A DNA stretch of 64,000 nt from positions 83,430 to 147,429 of the forward strand of contig JALRDO010000001.1 of assembly GCA_023262185.1 (NCBI GenBank), written 5' to 3'. The DNA is from Flavobacteriaceae bacterium. Its GTDB lineage: Bacteria > Bacteroidota > Bacteroidia > Flavobacteriales > Flavobacteriaceae. Shown in pieces: positions 18,081-28,267 of the stretch. Each line of letters starts with the position of its first letter. The first letter of the stretch is position 1. The position numbers and the translations under genes are program-made. The notes below the pieces were generated by a model. That model was not told where the DNA came from and did not search any database. It worked only from the letters and a program-made list of their open reading frames with translations.

Positions 18081-19199
18081 CTAGATTTCTTTTTTGTATG
18101 TCGCCCTTTTTTGAGTGACGTACGGATCAAAATCTTTCCACAAACGCTGAATGGCTAGATTGTCTTCTAGTTCAGGAGTTCTGTGTGCAATCTTCACGCC
18201 TCTCTTGTCATATTCCTTTTTTAGAGCTGCGAATAGTAAGGCAGTTATACCCTTGTTTTGGTATTCTGGACGCACTCCTATGAGGTAGAGAATTGCGGAT
18301 TTTGAATGACGCTTTGCCCACAATAGATTCAAAATACCCCACAATGATAATTTTCCATTTGCACGTTGCAATGCTTTTGAAAATGAGGGCATGGTGATGG
18401 CAAATGCTATCATATTACCTTCATTATCGAATACAAATTTGATGTACTCTGGATTAATAAAGGTGAGGTATTTCTTCTTGAAATAATCCTTCTGACGTTC
18501 ACTAATGGGCACAAAAGAAGAGAGGCTCGCATATGATTCGTTAAAAAGATCAAACATCTGATCTGCCGAGGCGAGCACTTCTGAAGTCTTTGTAAAATTC
18601 TGAAGTTGCAATTGATACCTTCTCTGAATCAGTTTACTTGATTTTTCAATGAGTGTGGAGTCTACATTAGAGATTAGAAACTCACTCTCGAGGTATTTCT
18701 TCTCAGACGCTAAGCCATATTGGATGTAGTGTTTTTCATAATACTCGTGATTGTACCACGATATCATCGTACCGATGTGCTCAAAACCTTCAGTTAATAC
18801 ACCAACCTTATCCATATTAGAGAATCCTACAGGTCCTTCAATGAAGGATAACTGTTCTTTCTTTCCAATGGCAACCACCTCGTCTAAGAGCGCTTTAGAA
18901 ACCTCGTAATCATCAATAAAGTCGAACCATCCGAAACGCATTTTAGGTACGCCTTGCTCATTGATCTCAAGACGATTCACAATTGCGGTTATACGTCCGA
19001 CTACCTTTTGTTCTTTCTTAGCAATGAAATAACGAGCTTCAGCATGCTCAAAAACGGGATTGATTTCGGGGTCAAAGAAATCTAATTCATCGGCTATAAT
19101 AGGGGGCACCCAATACTTATTACCTTTATAGAGTTCAAAAGGAAAACGTATAAAGGTCTCAAGTGCTTTCTTGCCGTGTAATTCTTCAATAGAAATCAT
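18081..19199 (-). CDS. GNAT-like acyltransferase, possible lipid N-acyltransferase
   Basis: I chose the start MISIEEL (19199). A start at 19217 adds six residues but overlaps the -7-like TACTTTAG. The protein has about 372 residues. The N-terminal part contains RFPFELYKGNKYWVPP and INPVFEHAEARYFIA, followed by VVGRITAIVN. The C-terminal half carries a GNAT acyl-CoA-binding pattern (IGVRPEYQNKGITALLF, matching RxxGxG/A). Large GNAT proteins with this N-terminal pattern occur widely. From memory, the bacterial ceramide synthase bCerS belongs to such a family, which would fit N-acylation of a capnine or sphinganine made by the neighbouring convergent gene. The lipid role is inference; the GNAT assignment is firmer. 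Confidence 0.75.
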   Translation of the reverse strand: MISIEELHGKKALETFIRFPFELYKGNKYWVPPIIADELDFFDPEINPVFEHAEARYFIAKKEQKVVGRITAIVNRLEINEQGVPKMRFGWFDFIDDYEVSKALLDEVVAIGKKEQLSFIEGPVGFSNMDKVGVLTEGFEHIGTMISWYNHEYYEKHYIQYGLASEKKYLESEFLISNVDSTLIEKSSKLIQRRYQLQLQNFTKTSEVLASADQMFDLFNESYASLSSFVPISERQKDYFKKKYLTFINPEYIKFVFDNEGNMIAFAITMPSFSKALQRANGKLSLWGILNLLWAKRHSKSAILYLIGVRPEYQNKGITALLFAALKKEYDKRGVKIAHRTPELEDNLAIQRLWKDFDPYVTQKRATYKKEI

Positions 19200-19248
19200 G
19201 CTTCTAAAGTACTTCAAAATTCAAGAAAGCATAGGCTAAAATCAGAAT

Positions 19249-21660
19249 ATGAAAGAGCAGTTGATAAGCATAATGAGATCGTTGCGAATACATCTTCTTG
19301 TTTTTTTAGGTTTTGTGGTGCTCTCTTTGGGTATGTTTTATCCAGTCCTTCAAGGGAAGGCTTTATATCAATCAGACATTGCTTTGTACAAAGGGATGTC
19401 TCATTTTCGCGACCAGGCACGCCTTGAAGGAAAGGAATCTTATTGGACACAAGCCGCCTTTGGTGGCATGCCCACTTATCAATTAGGAGCACACTATAGC
19501 TATAACCTGCTCAGAGAAATTGATAAAGTCATCCGATTTCTACCGAGGCCGGCCGATTATGTGTTTCTGTACCTAATTGGCGCCTATTTATTTTTGTTTT
19601 TAATCGGAGTAGGATATAGGGGAGCGGTAATTGGAGCCCTCGGATTTGCATTAGCAACGTATCATTTGATTATTCTAGATGTGGGTCATAATGCTAAGGC
19701 TCACGCAATAGGATACTTTCCATTTGTTTTAGCCGCGCTTTATGGATTGTTTCTGGGTAAGCGCAAGATGCTCTTTACTTTAGCACTGACCTTGTGTATA
19801 GGCCTAGAAATATATGCGAATCATTACCAGATGACCTATTACCTCTTTATGGCCATTGGGTTGCTGTGGTTGGTTATAGGATGGCAGTACTTAAAAACAA
19901 AAAGAATACTGGATTTTGCTGTTTCTTCAGGAATGTTTGCTGTGGCATTAATTTGGGCAATAGCCTTAAATGCAACCTCACTTTTAGCTACGCGAGAATA
20001 TGCAGCCTTTAGTACTAGAGGAGAATCGACATTAACAATAGATACCCAAGGGAACCCCATAGAACCTGAAGACGGTCTAAGTTACGAGTACATCACTCAA
20101 TATAGCTATGGAATCATTGAATCTTTAAATCTCTTGTTTCCAAGGTTTGTTGGAGGTGGAAACGCTGAACCGCTAGGAGAAGACTCGGCGCTTTTCCAGT
20201 TCCTTAGAGCGAATAATGTTCCGAGAATATCAGCTTTAGATTTTATACAAAATGCCCCGCTGTACTGGGGGAGTCAACCTATTGTAGCAGCGCCTGCCTA
20301 TCTCGGAATCACCTTGGTTCTACTCGCATTCATTGGTCTTTGGTATCTCAATCGTACCTATAGATGGGCATTGATTTCTATAAGTCTTTTCTTTTTGGCT
20401 CTCTCCTGGGGTAAGAATTTTACTTGGCTCACTTCATTGATGATTGAATACCTTCCGCTTTACAACAAGTTTAGGGCGGTTTCATCCATTCAAGTGATTC
20501 TCTCTTTAGTTGTGCCTCTACTCGGAGCCTATGGGGTGTATCAGTATTTAAAAACACCGAGAAAAACCCTTTTAAAACCACTTTCTATAGGGCTTTTGGT
20601 AATGGGTGCATTGGCCCTTGCATTTGGGCTTGTAAGTGATTTTACAGGTGCTTCGGATGTCTTGTATCAAGAAAATTACGGTCAGGCTTTTGTAGAGGCC
20701 CTCATTAGAGATCGTCAAGATGTTTTTTATGCTGATCTAGTGCGTTCGTTAATTCTAGGAGTACTAATGTTACTCGTTCTTTATTTTCAACACTTGCCAA
20801 GAGTGAAGAAATACAGCTACCTTCTCATCGGAGTTTTAGTAGTTTTCGACTTGGTTGGTGTGGCAAAACGGTATATAACCCCTGACGATTTTGTTAGTCA
20901 AACACGAGTGGATCGGCCTTTTCAAGCTTCAGCTGTGGATCTTGAACTTCAAAAGGACACCTCTTATTTCAAGGTGTTTAATATTAACGAAGGTTTGAAT
21001 GGGGCCAGAACCTCTTATTTTCATAGATCTCTTGGCGGATATCATGCAGCAAAGCCTGCATTTATTCAGCATCTCACTGAATATTTAGTGTATCAAGACC
21101 ATCCTGAAGTATTGGATATTCTAAATGTAAAGTATTTGATTACCTCCGATCAAAACGGTGACGAAATTAATGTTCCTTACCCATCTACGCTCGGACCTGC
21201 ATGGTTTGTTTCTTCGCTATTTACCGTAGAAGAAGATCAAGAAGCACTATTAGCATTAAAGGATCAAAACTACGGTTCAGAGGCTTCAATTAGGGGTGAC
21301 CTACCCAGTCAGGTGCGTTACAACCGAAGTGCCACTGACTTTATTGAAGTCGTACATGCTGAAGAGGGAGAAATTGAATACCGCTATTCAGCCTCTGAAA
21401 AGAGTTTTGCTGTCTTTTCAGAATGGTATTATACTCCGAGTCCTTCAGATTGGGTGATGGAAGTAGATGGCAAGAGCACTCCATTGTATCGCGCTAATTA
21501 TGCATTGATTGGTGCAGAATTACCTGCAGGCGAACATCAGGTGAAACTTAGTTTTAGGCCTAGGATAATCGAAAGAGCGGATCTTATCCGTCTTCCGGCT
21601 CAGGGTCTATTATTAGTTGCACTCCTATTAATTCCACTGATTCAATGGAGAAAGGGTTAG
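19249..21660 (+). CDS. YfhO-like multi-spanning membrane protein
   Basis: The 803-residue protein has an N-terminal hydrophobic span and a loop with the acidic and aromatic residues typical of the family (YQSDIALYKGM, FGGMPTYQLG). Around ten further transmembrane helices follow, to about residue 545. Then comes a soluble beta-rich domain, and a last C-terminal helix precedes the basic tail. This matches the YfhO family, GT-C-like membrane proteins linked to glycosylation of surface polymers in Firmicutes and common in Bacteroidota. The exact substrate is unknown. It overlaps the glycosyltransferase gene by 16 bases and a flippase follows, so a cell-envelope glycan role is likely. Confidence 0.82.
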   Translation: MKEQLISIMRSLRIHLLVFLGFVVLSLGMFYPVLQGKALYQSDIALYKGMSHFRDQARLEGKESYWTQAAFGGMPTYQLGAHYSYNLLREIDKVIRFLPRPADYVFLYLIGAYLFLFLIGVGYRGAVIGALGFALATYHLIILDVGHNAKAHAIGYFPFVLAALYGLFLGKRKMLFTLALTLCIGLEIYANHYQMTYYLFMAIGLLWLVIGWQYLKTKRILDFAVSSGMFAVALIWAIALNATSLLATREYAAFSTRGESTLTIDTQGNPIEPEDGLSYEYITQYSYGIIESLNLLFPRFVGGGNAEPLGEDSALFQFLRANNVPRISALDFIQNAPLYWGSQPIVAAPAYLGITLVLLAFIGLWYLNRTYRWALISISLFFLALSWGKNFTWLTSLMIEYLPLYNKFRAVSSIQVILSLVVPLLGAYGVYQYLKTPRKTLLKPLSIGLLVMGALALAFGLVSDFTGASDVLYQENYGQAFVEALIRDRQDVFYADLVRSLILGVLMLLVLYFQHLPRVKKYSYLLIGVLVVFDLVGVAKRYITPDDFVSQTRVDRPFQASAVDLELQKDTSYFKVFNINEGLNGARTSYFHRSLGGYHAAKPAFIQHLTEYLVYQDHPEVLDILNVKYLITSDQNGDEINVPYPSTLGPAWFVSSLFTVEEDQEALLALKDQNYGSEASIRGDLPSQVRYNRSATDFIEVVHAEEGEIEYRYSASEKSFAVFSEWYYTPSPSDWVMEVDGKSTPLYRANYALIGAELPAGEHQVKLSFRPRIIERADLIRLPAQGLLLVALLLIPLIQWRKG

Positions 21661-22943
21661 AACCGGTTGTAGTGATCGCTTACTATTGGCCACCGGCAGG
21701 AGGTCCGGGAGTTCAAAGATGGCTAGGATTTACCAAATATTTTGCTGAAAATGGATTTAAACCTATTGTTATTGTACCAGACAATCCCTTTTATCCGCAA
21801 GTAGATGCAAGTTTATTAGACACCTCCATCGAGGAACTTGAAGTGATTCGTGTGCCTATCATTGAGCCTTTGAGATGGGCTAGCCGCTTAGGGTTCTCGA
21901 GCACTAAGGAATACGCCAAAGGGTTACTACCTAATCGTCCTAGAGGATGGGTACAAAAGTTTCTATTTACTATTCGAGGCAGCTTATTTGTTCCTGATTC
22001 ACGCATTTTTTGGGTAAAAGCAGTTACCCGCGTGGTAAACAAGCTTATTCAAGAGCGCTCTATTCGTTTGCTTATCACCACAGGGCCTCCACATAGCGTT
22101 CACTTAGCGGGTTTTAAATTGGCATCCCAAACAAGTAATCTTAATTGGATAGCCGATTTCAGGGATCCATGGACCGACATAGGATACCACCGTTTATTAC
22201 CCATGAGTGCTTTAGCGAAAAAAAGGCATCAACATTTAGAAGCAGAGGTGCTTAAAAAAGCTTCTTTGGTTTTAACTACAACTCAGTATTTGGCACATCA
22301 TTATAAGCGTAAATACGCTATTAGTTGTGAATCTGTTACCAATGGTTTTTCTGAACTGAATTCAACAGTAGATGAGGCTACCGAGGAATTTATTCTGCTT
22401 CATATAGGTTCATTATTTGCCCATCGCAACCCTGAAAGATTATGGCGCTCCATCCAGACTATTTCTATGCAAGAAAAGCATGCTTCATCTAAGATGAGAC
22501 TCTGGTTTGTAGGAGAAGTGGATGAGACAGTGAAAGCCTCCCTGCGGGCTCACGATTTAGAAGATCAATGTTCGTTCTTCGGATATGTTGCCAAGGACAA
22601 GCTTCATGAATACACTTCAAAAGCATCTTTGCTATTGCTTGTTGAGGGAGATTCTGATGCTTACGATTACGTCATCCCAGGTAAACTTTTTGAATATCTT
22701 TCGATTCAGGCTCCCTTGATGATTATTGGGCCTGAAGGGTGGGAGGTAACTGAGATGGTAAAGGATTATCCAATGATTCTATCATTATCTCAACACGAAG
22801 AAGCACCTATAATACCCTTTATTGAAAATTGCCGTTCTCTATTCAATCAAGATCAAAAACCCCCGCGTTTAGAAAGAGATGTAGCTAAATACCAACATAA
22901 AGAGCTTGCTAAATCTCTGGCCAAATGTATTCGAAGCTTATGA
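21645..22943 (+). CDS. Glycosyltransferase, GT4-like
   Basis: The 432-residue protein has two Rossmann-like halves. The N-terminal part begins with YYWPPAGGPGVQRW, a typical acceptor-loop pattern of GT4-like transferases. The C-terminal part contains GSLFAHRNPERLW, then VPGKLFEYLS, where the conserved acidic donor-binding Glu of the family lies. It likely transfers a sugar from a nucleotide-sugar donor on the cytoplasmic side. It overlaps the YfhO-like gene by 16 bases and the flippase gene by 4 bases, so the three are translationally coupled. Confidence 0.85.
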   Translation: MEKGLEPVVVIAYYWPPAGGPGVQRWLGFTKYFAENGFKPIVIVPDNPFYPQVDASLLDTSIEELEVIRVPIIEPLRWASRLGFSSTKEYAKGLLPNRPRGWVQKFLFTIRGSLFVPDSRIFWVKAVTRVVNKLIQERSIRLLITTGPPHSVHLAGFKLASQTSNLNWIADFRDPWTDIGYHRLLPMSALAKKRHQHLEAEVLKKASLVLTTTQYLAHHYKRKYAISCESVTNGFSELNSTVDEATEEFILLHIGSLFAHRNPERLWRSIQTISMQEKHASSKMRLWFVGEVDETVKASLRAHDLEDQCSFFGYVAKDKLHEYTSKASLLLLVEGDSDAYDYVIPGKLFEYLSIQAPLMIIGPEGWEVTEMVKDYPMILSLSQHEEAPIIPFIENCRSLFNQDQKPPRLERDVAKYQHKELAKSLAKCIRSL

Positions 22944-24358
22944 GTGACAATCAAGTAAAGTACAATGGACTTTTAATTGCCTTTGGATTTCTCTTAGGAG
23001 CCATTAATGTGCTCTTTCTTTACACTCGAGTTTTTACTCCCCAAGCCTACGGAACGCTGTCTTTTATCTTGGCAAGTGCAACACTTGTTTTTCCGCTGAT
23101 CTCTTTGGGTGTTCAACAAACGATAATTCGATTTTTTGAAGCCAATGATGAAAATGGCCGCAAAGCACTTATGGCAAATAGCCTTCAGCTATTGGTATTG
23201 GTCAGTATTCTAGTGTTTGCATTGGTGTACGCTTTTGAATTTGAATTGCGAAGTGTTTTAGAAGCAAAAAACAGTGTGTCACGGACAGCACTTTTTTCAA
23301 TGGCAGCAGTAGCGATCTCCATGGCATTTTTTGAGCTCTTATTTTCGTGGGCAAAGGTGAATTACCGATCTACGGGAGGGATATTCTTGAAAGAAGTGTT
23401 TCCAAGGCTTGTGATTACGATTGTATTAAGCACTTCTTATTGGCTCACTCCACTTTCTTTAGAAGGTTTCATCCAAATACTAATTGCGGTATACGTGATT
23501 CGAGCTTTTTTAATGGGACTTTGGTCTTATCGTTTACTTCCGTTTCATTTTTTTTATGGCCTCGACCTTCACCAAAGAATTGCCTATCTGCGGTACGGTA
23601 CTTTGGTAGTAGTCGGAAGTGGATTGAGCATGGCCTTCTTAGAAATTGATAAGGTGATGCTGCATAGCCTTAGAAACGCTTCTGAAGTGGCCTTGTATGC
23701 CGTCATTGTTTTTATAGCTACCACCATTGCTATCCCTTTTCGGGCTGTGCAACCCGTTTTTAACGCCAAGTCTGCAAAATTTTTGGCGCATGGTCAACGC
23801 CAGCAACTTAATACATTGGTTCAGAAGGCTGTAGAGATAAGCCTTGTTCTTGGGGTATTTATCGTAGCACTTTTGCTAGTGGCTGAACCTTTAATGCTTT
23901 CTTTTTTGCCTATCGCTTACCACGAGGCCTTTGCGATTTTCCCGATTGTATTGGTGTTAAAAATAATGGACAGTGCTTTTTCTCCTGCAGGTATAATCTT
24001 TCAATATACTCGGTATTACAGGTGGTATTTGTTGATTAGTAGTTTGTTTTTAGTATCTATGATTTTTCTGAACCTCTGGATGATTCCCCAGTATGGAATT
24101 TATGGGGCGGCTTTGACTTCATTTATTGCCGTTTCTTTATTCAGTGCGGTTAAGGTCGGATTGGCTTATATGATTTTGGAAGTTCAGGTACTTTCTCGCT
24201 CACATTTTTGGCCGGGAGTACTAATAGTTTTTCTGATGGCTGTGGAATTCATTCAAGATTCTACTTTGAGTACAATTTTCTATTTAATAGGATTCGTTCT
24301 TTCTTTGATCTTATTGATACGCTATAAGGTATTTGTCAAATCTTTTCTAAGCCTGTAG
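22940..24358 (+). CDS. Polysaccharide flippase (Wzx/MATE-like)
   Basis: I chose the ATG at 22940, which overlaps the preceding stop as ATGA; a frame start at 22925 adds five residues. The product has 472 residues and about 12-14 hydrophobic helices, with the polysaccharide-export pattern near the N-terminus (GFLLGAINVLFLYTRVFTPQAYG). It probably moves lipid-linked glycans across the inner membrane. Its position after a GT4 enzyme in the same operon supports this. The 3' end overlaps convergent uvrA by 12 bases. Confidence 0.85.
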   Translation: MSDNQVKYNGLLIAFGFLLGAINVLFLYTRVFTPQAYGTLSFILASATLVFPLISLGVQQTIIRFFEANDENGRKALMANSLQLLVLVSILVFALVYAFEFELRSVLEAKNSVSRTALFSMAAVAISMAFFELLFSWAKVNYRSTGGIFLKEVFPRLVITIVLSTSYWLTPLSLEGFIQILIAVYVIRAFLMGLWSYRLLPFHFFYGLDLHQRIAYLRYGTLVVVGSGLSMAFLEIDKVMLHSLRNASEVALYAVIVFIATTIAIPFRAVQPVFNAKSAKFLAHGQRQQLNTLVQKAVEISLVLGVFIVALLLVAEPLMLSFLPIAYHEAFAIFPIVLVLKIMDSAFSPAGIIFQYTRYYRWYLLISSLFLVSMIFLNLWMIPQYGIYGAALTSFIAVSLFSAVKVGLAYMILEVQVLSRSHFWPGVLIVFLMAVEFIQDSTLSTIFYLIGFVLSLILLIRYKVFVKSFLSL

Positions 24359-27115
24359 TAACTTTTCCTTGAGGTAAGGGCCTGTTACGGATTCATTTGA
24401 AACCGCAATTTCTTCTGGAGTCCCTGTGGCGAGTAAATAACCTCCTTCGGTTCCGCCTACAGGTCCTAATTCGATAATGTGATCCGCACCTTTAATAAGG
24501 TCTAAATGGTGTTCAATTAGAATAATGGTGTGCCCGTTATCTATAAGGGCATCAAAGGCTTTTTTAAGCGTACGAACATCCTCAAAATGCAAACCTGTCG
24601 TGGGTTCATCGAAAATGAAAAGGGTGGGTGAGCTTTGGTTTCCTTTGCTCAAGAATGAGGCGAGTTTTATGCGCTGCGCTTCACCTCCAGATAGGGTTGA
24701 AGAAGATTGTCCTAGGGTGATATAGCCGAGTCCAACTTGGGCGAGGAGACCTAATTTTTGTGCAATCTTTTCATTCCCGTTATGATTGAAGAAGAGAATC
24801 GCCTCGTCGACTGTTAACTGTAATAAATCGTATATCGAAGTTTCGTTTATGCGTACTTCTAATATTTCAGATTTAAATCGTTTTCCCTTACACTCTTCGC
24901 ACTCTAACACAACATCAGCCATAAACTGCATTTCGATGGTTACCGTCCCTTCGCCTTTACAGTTTTCACAACGCCCAGCTTCAACATTAAAAGAAAAATG
25001 TTTAGGTTGTAATCCAAATACTTTGCTTTGAGGTTGGGAAGCATAAAGCGAGCGAATATCGTCATAAGCCTTGATGTAGGTTACCGGATTTGACCTTGAA
25101 GATCGACCGATTGGATTCTGATCAACAAACTCTACTGCCTTTATTTTGTGTAGATCACCACTAAGTTCGTCTAGATGTTTGAATCGTCCTTGATACCCCC
25201 CTAAATGATGTAAAAGACCCTGATGGATGACATCATTCACTAAAGTACTTTTTCCGCTCCCAGAAACCCCTGTGACTGCCGTAATTGCATTTAATGGAAT
25301 GTGTGCTTCTATATTTTTTAGGTTGTGCAGACGGGCTCCCTTAACTGTTATTTGAGACTTAGAAACTCTTCTTTTTTGAGGAATCTCAATTTGTTTCTGA
25401 TGCGTTAAATAGCTGGCAGTTAGTGTATCTAGTTTAATGAATGCTTTATATGTACCTTCACCTACCACATGACCTCCAAGTGCTCCGGCCAATGGGCCTA
25501 TATCTATAATATGGTCGGCTTCTTTCATGATGTCCTCATCATGCTCGACTACGATAACAGTATTCCCCAGATCTCTAAGCGATTTTAGTACGCTAATCAG
25601 GTTTTCAGTATCCTTAGAGTGGAGTCCTATGCTCGGCTCGTCTAGTATGTACATAGACCCGACTAAACTGCTCCCTACAGAGGTTGCTAGATTTATCCGC
25701 TGACTTTCTCCGCCCGATAGCGTATTGGATTTTCTATTCAGTGTGAGATAAGAAAGGCCTACGCGATTGAGGTATTCTAATCTTGTTTTTATCTCCAAGA
25801 GTATTCGTTTTGAGACGGATTGCTGGTAGGGGTTAAGCTGGAAAGAATGAACCACTTCAATTAACTCTTTAATTGACATGTTCAATAAGTCAGTGATGGC
25901 ATACGTATTAACCTTAACGTAACTAGCTTCTATTCTAAGCCTGTTGCCTTTACAATTCGGACACTTTGATTTTCCTCTATATCTAGAGAGGAGTACTCGA
26001 TTCTGAATCCTATATGTCTTCTCTTCGACCTTTTCAAAGAAGCGATAGATCCCTTTAAAGGATTGAGTGCCATTCCAGACCATTTCTTGTTGTTCTTCTG
26101 TGAGCTCAAACCAAGGTTTGTGAATGGGGATTTTGGCTTGTACCGCTCCTTCTATGAGCTGGTCTTTGAACTTTGAGAAACGTTCGCCGTTCCATGGAGC
26201 AATGGCTCCCTCATAAATTGATTTTCTAGTATCAGGAATCACCAATTCAGGGTCGATACCGAGCACATCTCCGTAACCCTCACAGCGCGGGCATGCACCA
26301 AAGGGATTATTGGCGTTGAAAAGGTGAATGCTAGGTTCGTCAAACACGATTCCATCCCTTTCAAATTTGTCGTTAAAAACAGCCCTTTCTTCACCCTCTA
26401 AATGGATCACTTCACACTGTCCTTGCCCTTCATAGAATGCGTTGTCCACTGCAGCTGACAGACGGTTGGTAAAGTCTTCATCATCTTGTTTTACTACCAC
26501 CCGATCTACAACTAAACTAAAATCTTCGTTAAACGTAGTTTCAAGTTGATCAATCCGCTTGATCTCTTTATTCACATAAATACGAGCGTATCCAGCCGCA
26601 TTGTATAGCTTTGCCTTTTTAAGAGGCTCTTGATGCTGTTTTATTGAGATAGGAGCGACAAGCAAGAGTTTAGTTCCTGCAGGCCGTTTTAAGATGTAGT
26701 CTACTACATCGCTGACAGTGTCTTTTTGAACTTTTTCATTGCTTACTGGAGAATAGGTTTCACCTACTCGAGCGAATAGCAGTCTGAGATAATCATAGAT
26801 CTCGGTTGTTGAGCCTACGGTAGAGCGCGGATTTGTGCTGTTCACTTTTTGCTCAATGGCAATGGCAGGAGCAATACCCTGAATAGAATCTACATTAGGT
26901 TTATCAAGTTTTCCAAGAAATTGACGCGCGTAACTCGATAAGCTTTCAACATATCGGCGTTGTCCTTCAGCGTAAAGGGTATCAAAAGCGAGAGATGATT
27001 TTCCTGATCCCGAAAGCCCCGTGATAACGGTTAGCTTGTTTCGGGGAATCCGAACATCAATGTTTTTAAGGTTGTGTAAGCGAGCGCCTTTTATGTAGAT
27101 TTCGTTCGACTTCAT
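24347..27115 (-). CDS. uvrA: Excinuclease ABC subunit A
   Basis: The 922-residue protein is UvrA, the damage-recognition ATPase of nucleotide excision repair. It has two ABC modules. The first Walker A is [20 protein letters not shown] near the N-terminus and the second is [11 protein letters not shown]. Signature motifs are [10 protein letters not shown] and [10 protein letters not shown]. Zinc-binding cysteines lie in CPRCEGYGD and CPNCKGNR, and in CENCKGEG and CEECKGKRF. It lies 2 bases after nth, giving a repair operon in which base-excision and nucleotide-excision genes are co-transcribed. Confidence 0.97.
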   Translation of the reverse strand: MKSNEIYIKGARLHNLKNIDVRIPRNKLTVITGLSGSGKSSLAFDTLYAEGQRRYVESLSSYARQFLGKLDKPNVDSIQGIAPAIAIEQKVNSTNPRSTVGSTTEIYDYLRLLFARVGETYSPVSNEKVQKDTVSDVVDYILKRPAGTKLLLVAPISIKQHQEPLKKAKLYNAAGYARIYVNKEIKRIDQLETTFNEDFSLVVDRVVVKQDDEDFTNRLSAAVDNAFYEGQGQCEVIHLEGEERAVFNDKFERDGIVFDEPSIHLFNANNPFGACPRCEGYGDVLGIDPELVIPDTRKSIYEGAIAPWNGERFSKFKDQLIEGAVQAKIPIHKPWFELTEEQQEMVWNGTQSFKGIYRFFEKVEEKTYRIQNRVLLSRYRGKSKCPNCKGNRLRIEASYVKVNTYAITDLLNMSIKELIEVVHSFQLNPYQQSVSKRILLEIKTRLEYLNRVGLSYLTLNRKSNTLSGGESQRINLATSVGSSLVGSMYILDEPSIGLHSKDTENLISVLKSLRDLGNTVIVVEHDEDIMKEADHIIDIGPLAGALGGHVVGEGTYKAFIKLDTLTASYLTHQKQIEIPQKRRVSKSQITVKGARLHNLKNIEAHIPLNAITAVTGVSGSGKSTLVNDVIHQGLLHHLGGYQGRFKHLDELSGDLHKIKAVEFVDQNPIGRSSRSNPVTYIKAYDDIRSLYASQPQSKVFGLQPKHFSFNVEAGRCENCKGEGTVTIEMQFMADVVLECEECKGKRFKSEILEVRINETSIYDLLQLTVDEAILFFNHNGNEKIAQKLGLLAQVGLGYITLGQSSSTLSGGEAQRIKLASFLSKGNQSSPTLFIFDEPTTGLHFEDVRTLKKAFDALIDNGHTIILIEHHLDLIKGADHIIELGPVGGTEGGYLLATGTPEEIAVSNESVTGPYLKEKLLQA

Positions 27116-27117
27116 AT

Positions 27118-27777
27118 TTAGGGCTTCGACTTTTTATAATAGGAGTCTATCACAGATTTTCTTCCTATTGTCTTGGTAATTGGATCGTTTTCAATATTCC
27201 ATCCTCTTGCTGGTGAATACTCTCGACCGTACCATATGATTTGAAGGTGAAGCTTGTTCCATTTTTCTTGCGGAAACAATCTTTTTGCGTCACTTTCGGT
27301 TTGGACCACATTTTTACCCGATGAAAATCCCCAGCGGTACATGAGACGATGAATATGCGTATCTACCGGAAAGGCGGGTATTCCAAAGGCTTGTGAAACG
27401 ACTACGCTTGCAGTTTTGTGGCCTACAGAAGGTAATTTTTCTAAGGCCTCGATCTCTTTAGGAACCGCGCCATTATAACTATCTATAAGTATTTGAGACA
27501 ATCCGTGTATTCCCTTAGATTTCATGGGGGAAAGACCTACAGGCTTTATGATCTCACGAATTTCCTCAACAGAAAGCTTGATCATATCGTAAGGATTGTC
27601 TGCTTTAGCGAACAGTAGAGGGGTGATTTGATTGACGCGAACATCAGTGCTTTGAGCGGATAGTATAACCGCTATCAAAAGGGTGTAAGGGTCTTTGTAA
27701 TCTAAAGGGATAGGAACCTCGGGATACAATTCTTCAAGTTTCTCCATGCAAAAGGATACCTTTTCACTCTTTTTCAT
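27118..27777 (-). CDS. nth: Endonuclease III, lacking Fe-S cluster ligands
   Basis: The 219-residue protein is a HhH-GPD DNA glycosylase/AP lyase that removes oxidised pyrimidines. The catalytic Lys121 is in the helix-hairpin-helix motif (LPSVGHKTASVVVSQAFG) and the catalytic Asp139 is in PVDTHIHRLMYRW. The E. coli protein ends with four cysteines holding a 4Fe-4S cluster. Here the equivalent region (GREYSPARGWNIENDPITKT) has none, and the protein's only Cys is near the N-terminus. This form therefore cannot bind the usual cluster. It has its own -7 element and leads the nth-uvrA operon. Confidence 0.92.
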   Translation of the reverse strand: MKKSEKVSFCMEKLEELYPEVPIPLDYKDPYTLLIAVILSAQSTDVRVNQITPLLFAKADNPYDMIKLSVEEIREIIKPVGLSPMKSKGIHGLSQILIDSYNGAVPKEIEALEKLPSVGHKTASVVVSQAFGIPAFPVDTHIHRLMYRWGFSSGKNVVQTESDAKRLFPQEKWNKLHLQIIWYGREYSPARGWNIENDPITKTIGRKSVIDSYYKKSKP

Positions 27778-27783
27778 TTAGCG

Positions 27784-27802
27784 TAACTTTAAAACAAAAA
27801 TA
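27784..27802. promoter_or_regulatory. Divergent -7 elements for nth (-) and bcp (+)
   Basis: On the minus strand, 27802-27795 reads TATTTTTG (exact TAnnTTTG) for nth. On the plus strand, 27784-27791 reads TAACTTTA (one mismatch) for bcp. They are only three bases apart in a 28-base intergenic gap. Confidence 0.45.
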
Positions 27803-27805
27803 GCT

Positions 27806-28267
27806 ATGAATATGCTCAAAGTAGGGGATAAAGCCCCTGATTTTTCAGTTCTAGACGAAATGTCCAACACGGTAGATTCTAAATTGTTAAAAGGCACCGC
27901 ATATATCCTTTTCTTCTACCCTAGAGCAAACACTCCAGGGTGTACCGCTGAGGCTTGTAGTCTTAGAGATGGTTACGAGGAACTCAGTGAAAAGGGGTAT
28001 CGCATTTTTGGGGTGAGTGAAGATAATCCAACGAAACAACTATCCTTTAAAGAGAAATATGATTTTCAGTATCCGTTACTGGCAGATACCGCTCACGAAA
28101 TCATTAATAAATATGGAGTTTGGGGTCCTAAGAAATTTATGGGTAAAGAATACGACGGACTTCATAGAACTACATTCGTGATTAATGAAGAAGGTATTAT
28201 TTCACATGTAATAGAAAAAGTAAAAACGAAGGATCATGCGAACCAACTCTTAGAGTTGATTGGGTAG
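27806..28267 (+). CDS. bcp: Thioredoxin-dependent thiol peroxidase (Bcp/PrxQ)
   Basis: The 153-residue protein is a single-domain peroxiredoxin that reduces H2O2 and organic hydroperoxides using thioredoxin. FFYPRANTPGCTAEACSLRD carries the peroxidatic Cys46 and the resolving Cys51, spaced five residues apart as in the BCP/PrxQ class. The active-site Thr and Pro are in place. Translation may begin at the first ATG or at the third codon, also ATG. It is divergent from nth, and its 3' end overlaps the convergent unknown gene by 18 bases. Confidence 0.94.
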   Translation: MNMLKVGDKAPDFSVLDEMSNTVDSKLLKGTAYILFFYPRANTPGCTAEACSLRDGYEELSEKGYRIFGVSEDNPTKQLSFKEKYDFQYPLLADTAHEIINKYGVWGPKKFMGKEYDGLHRTTFVINEEGIISHVIEKVKTKDHANQLLELIG

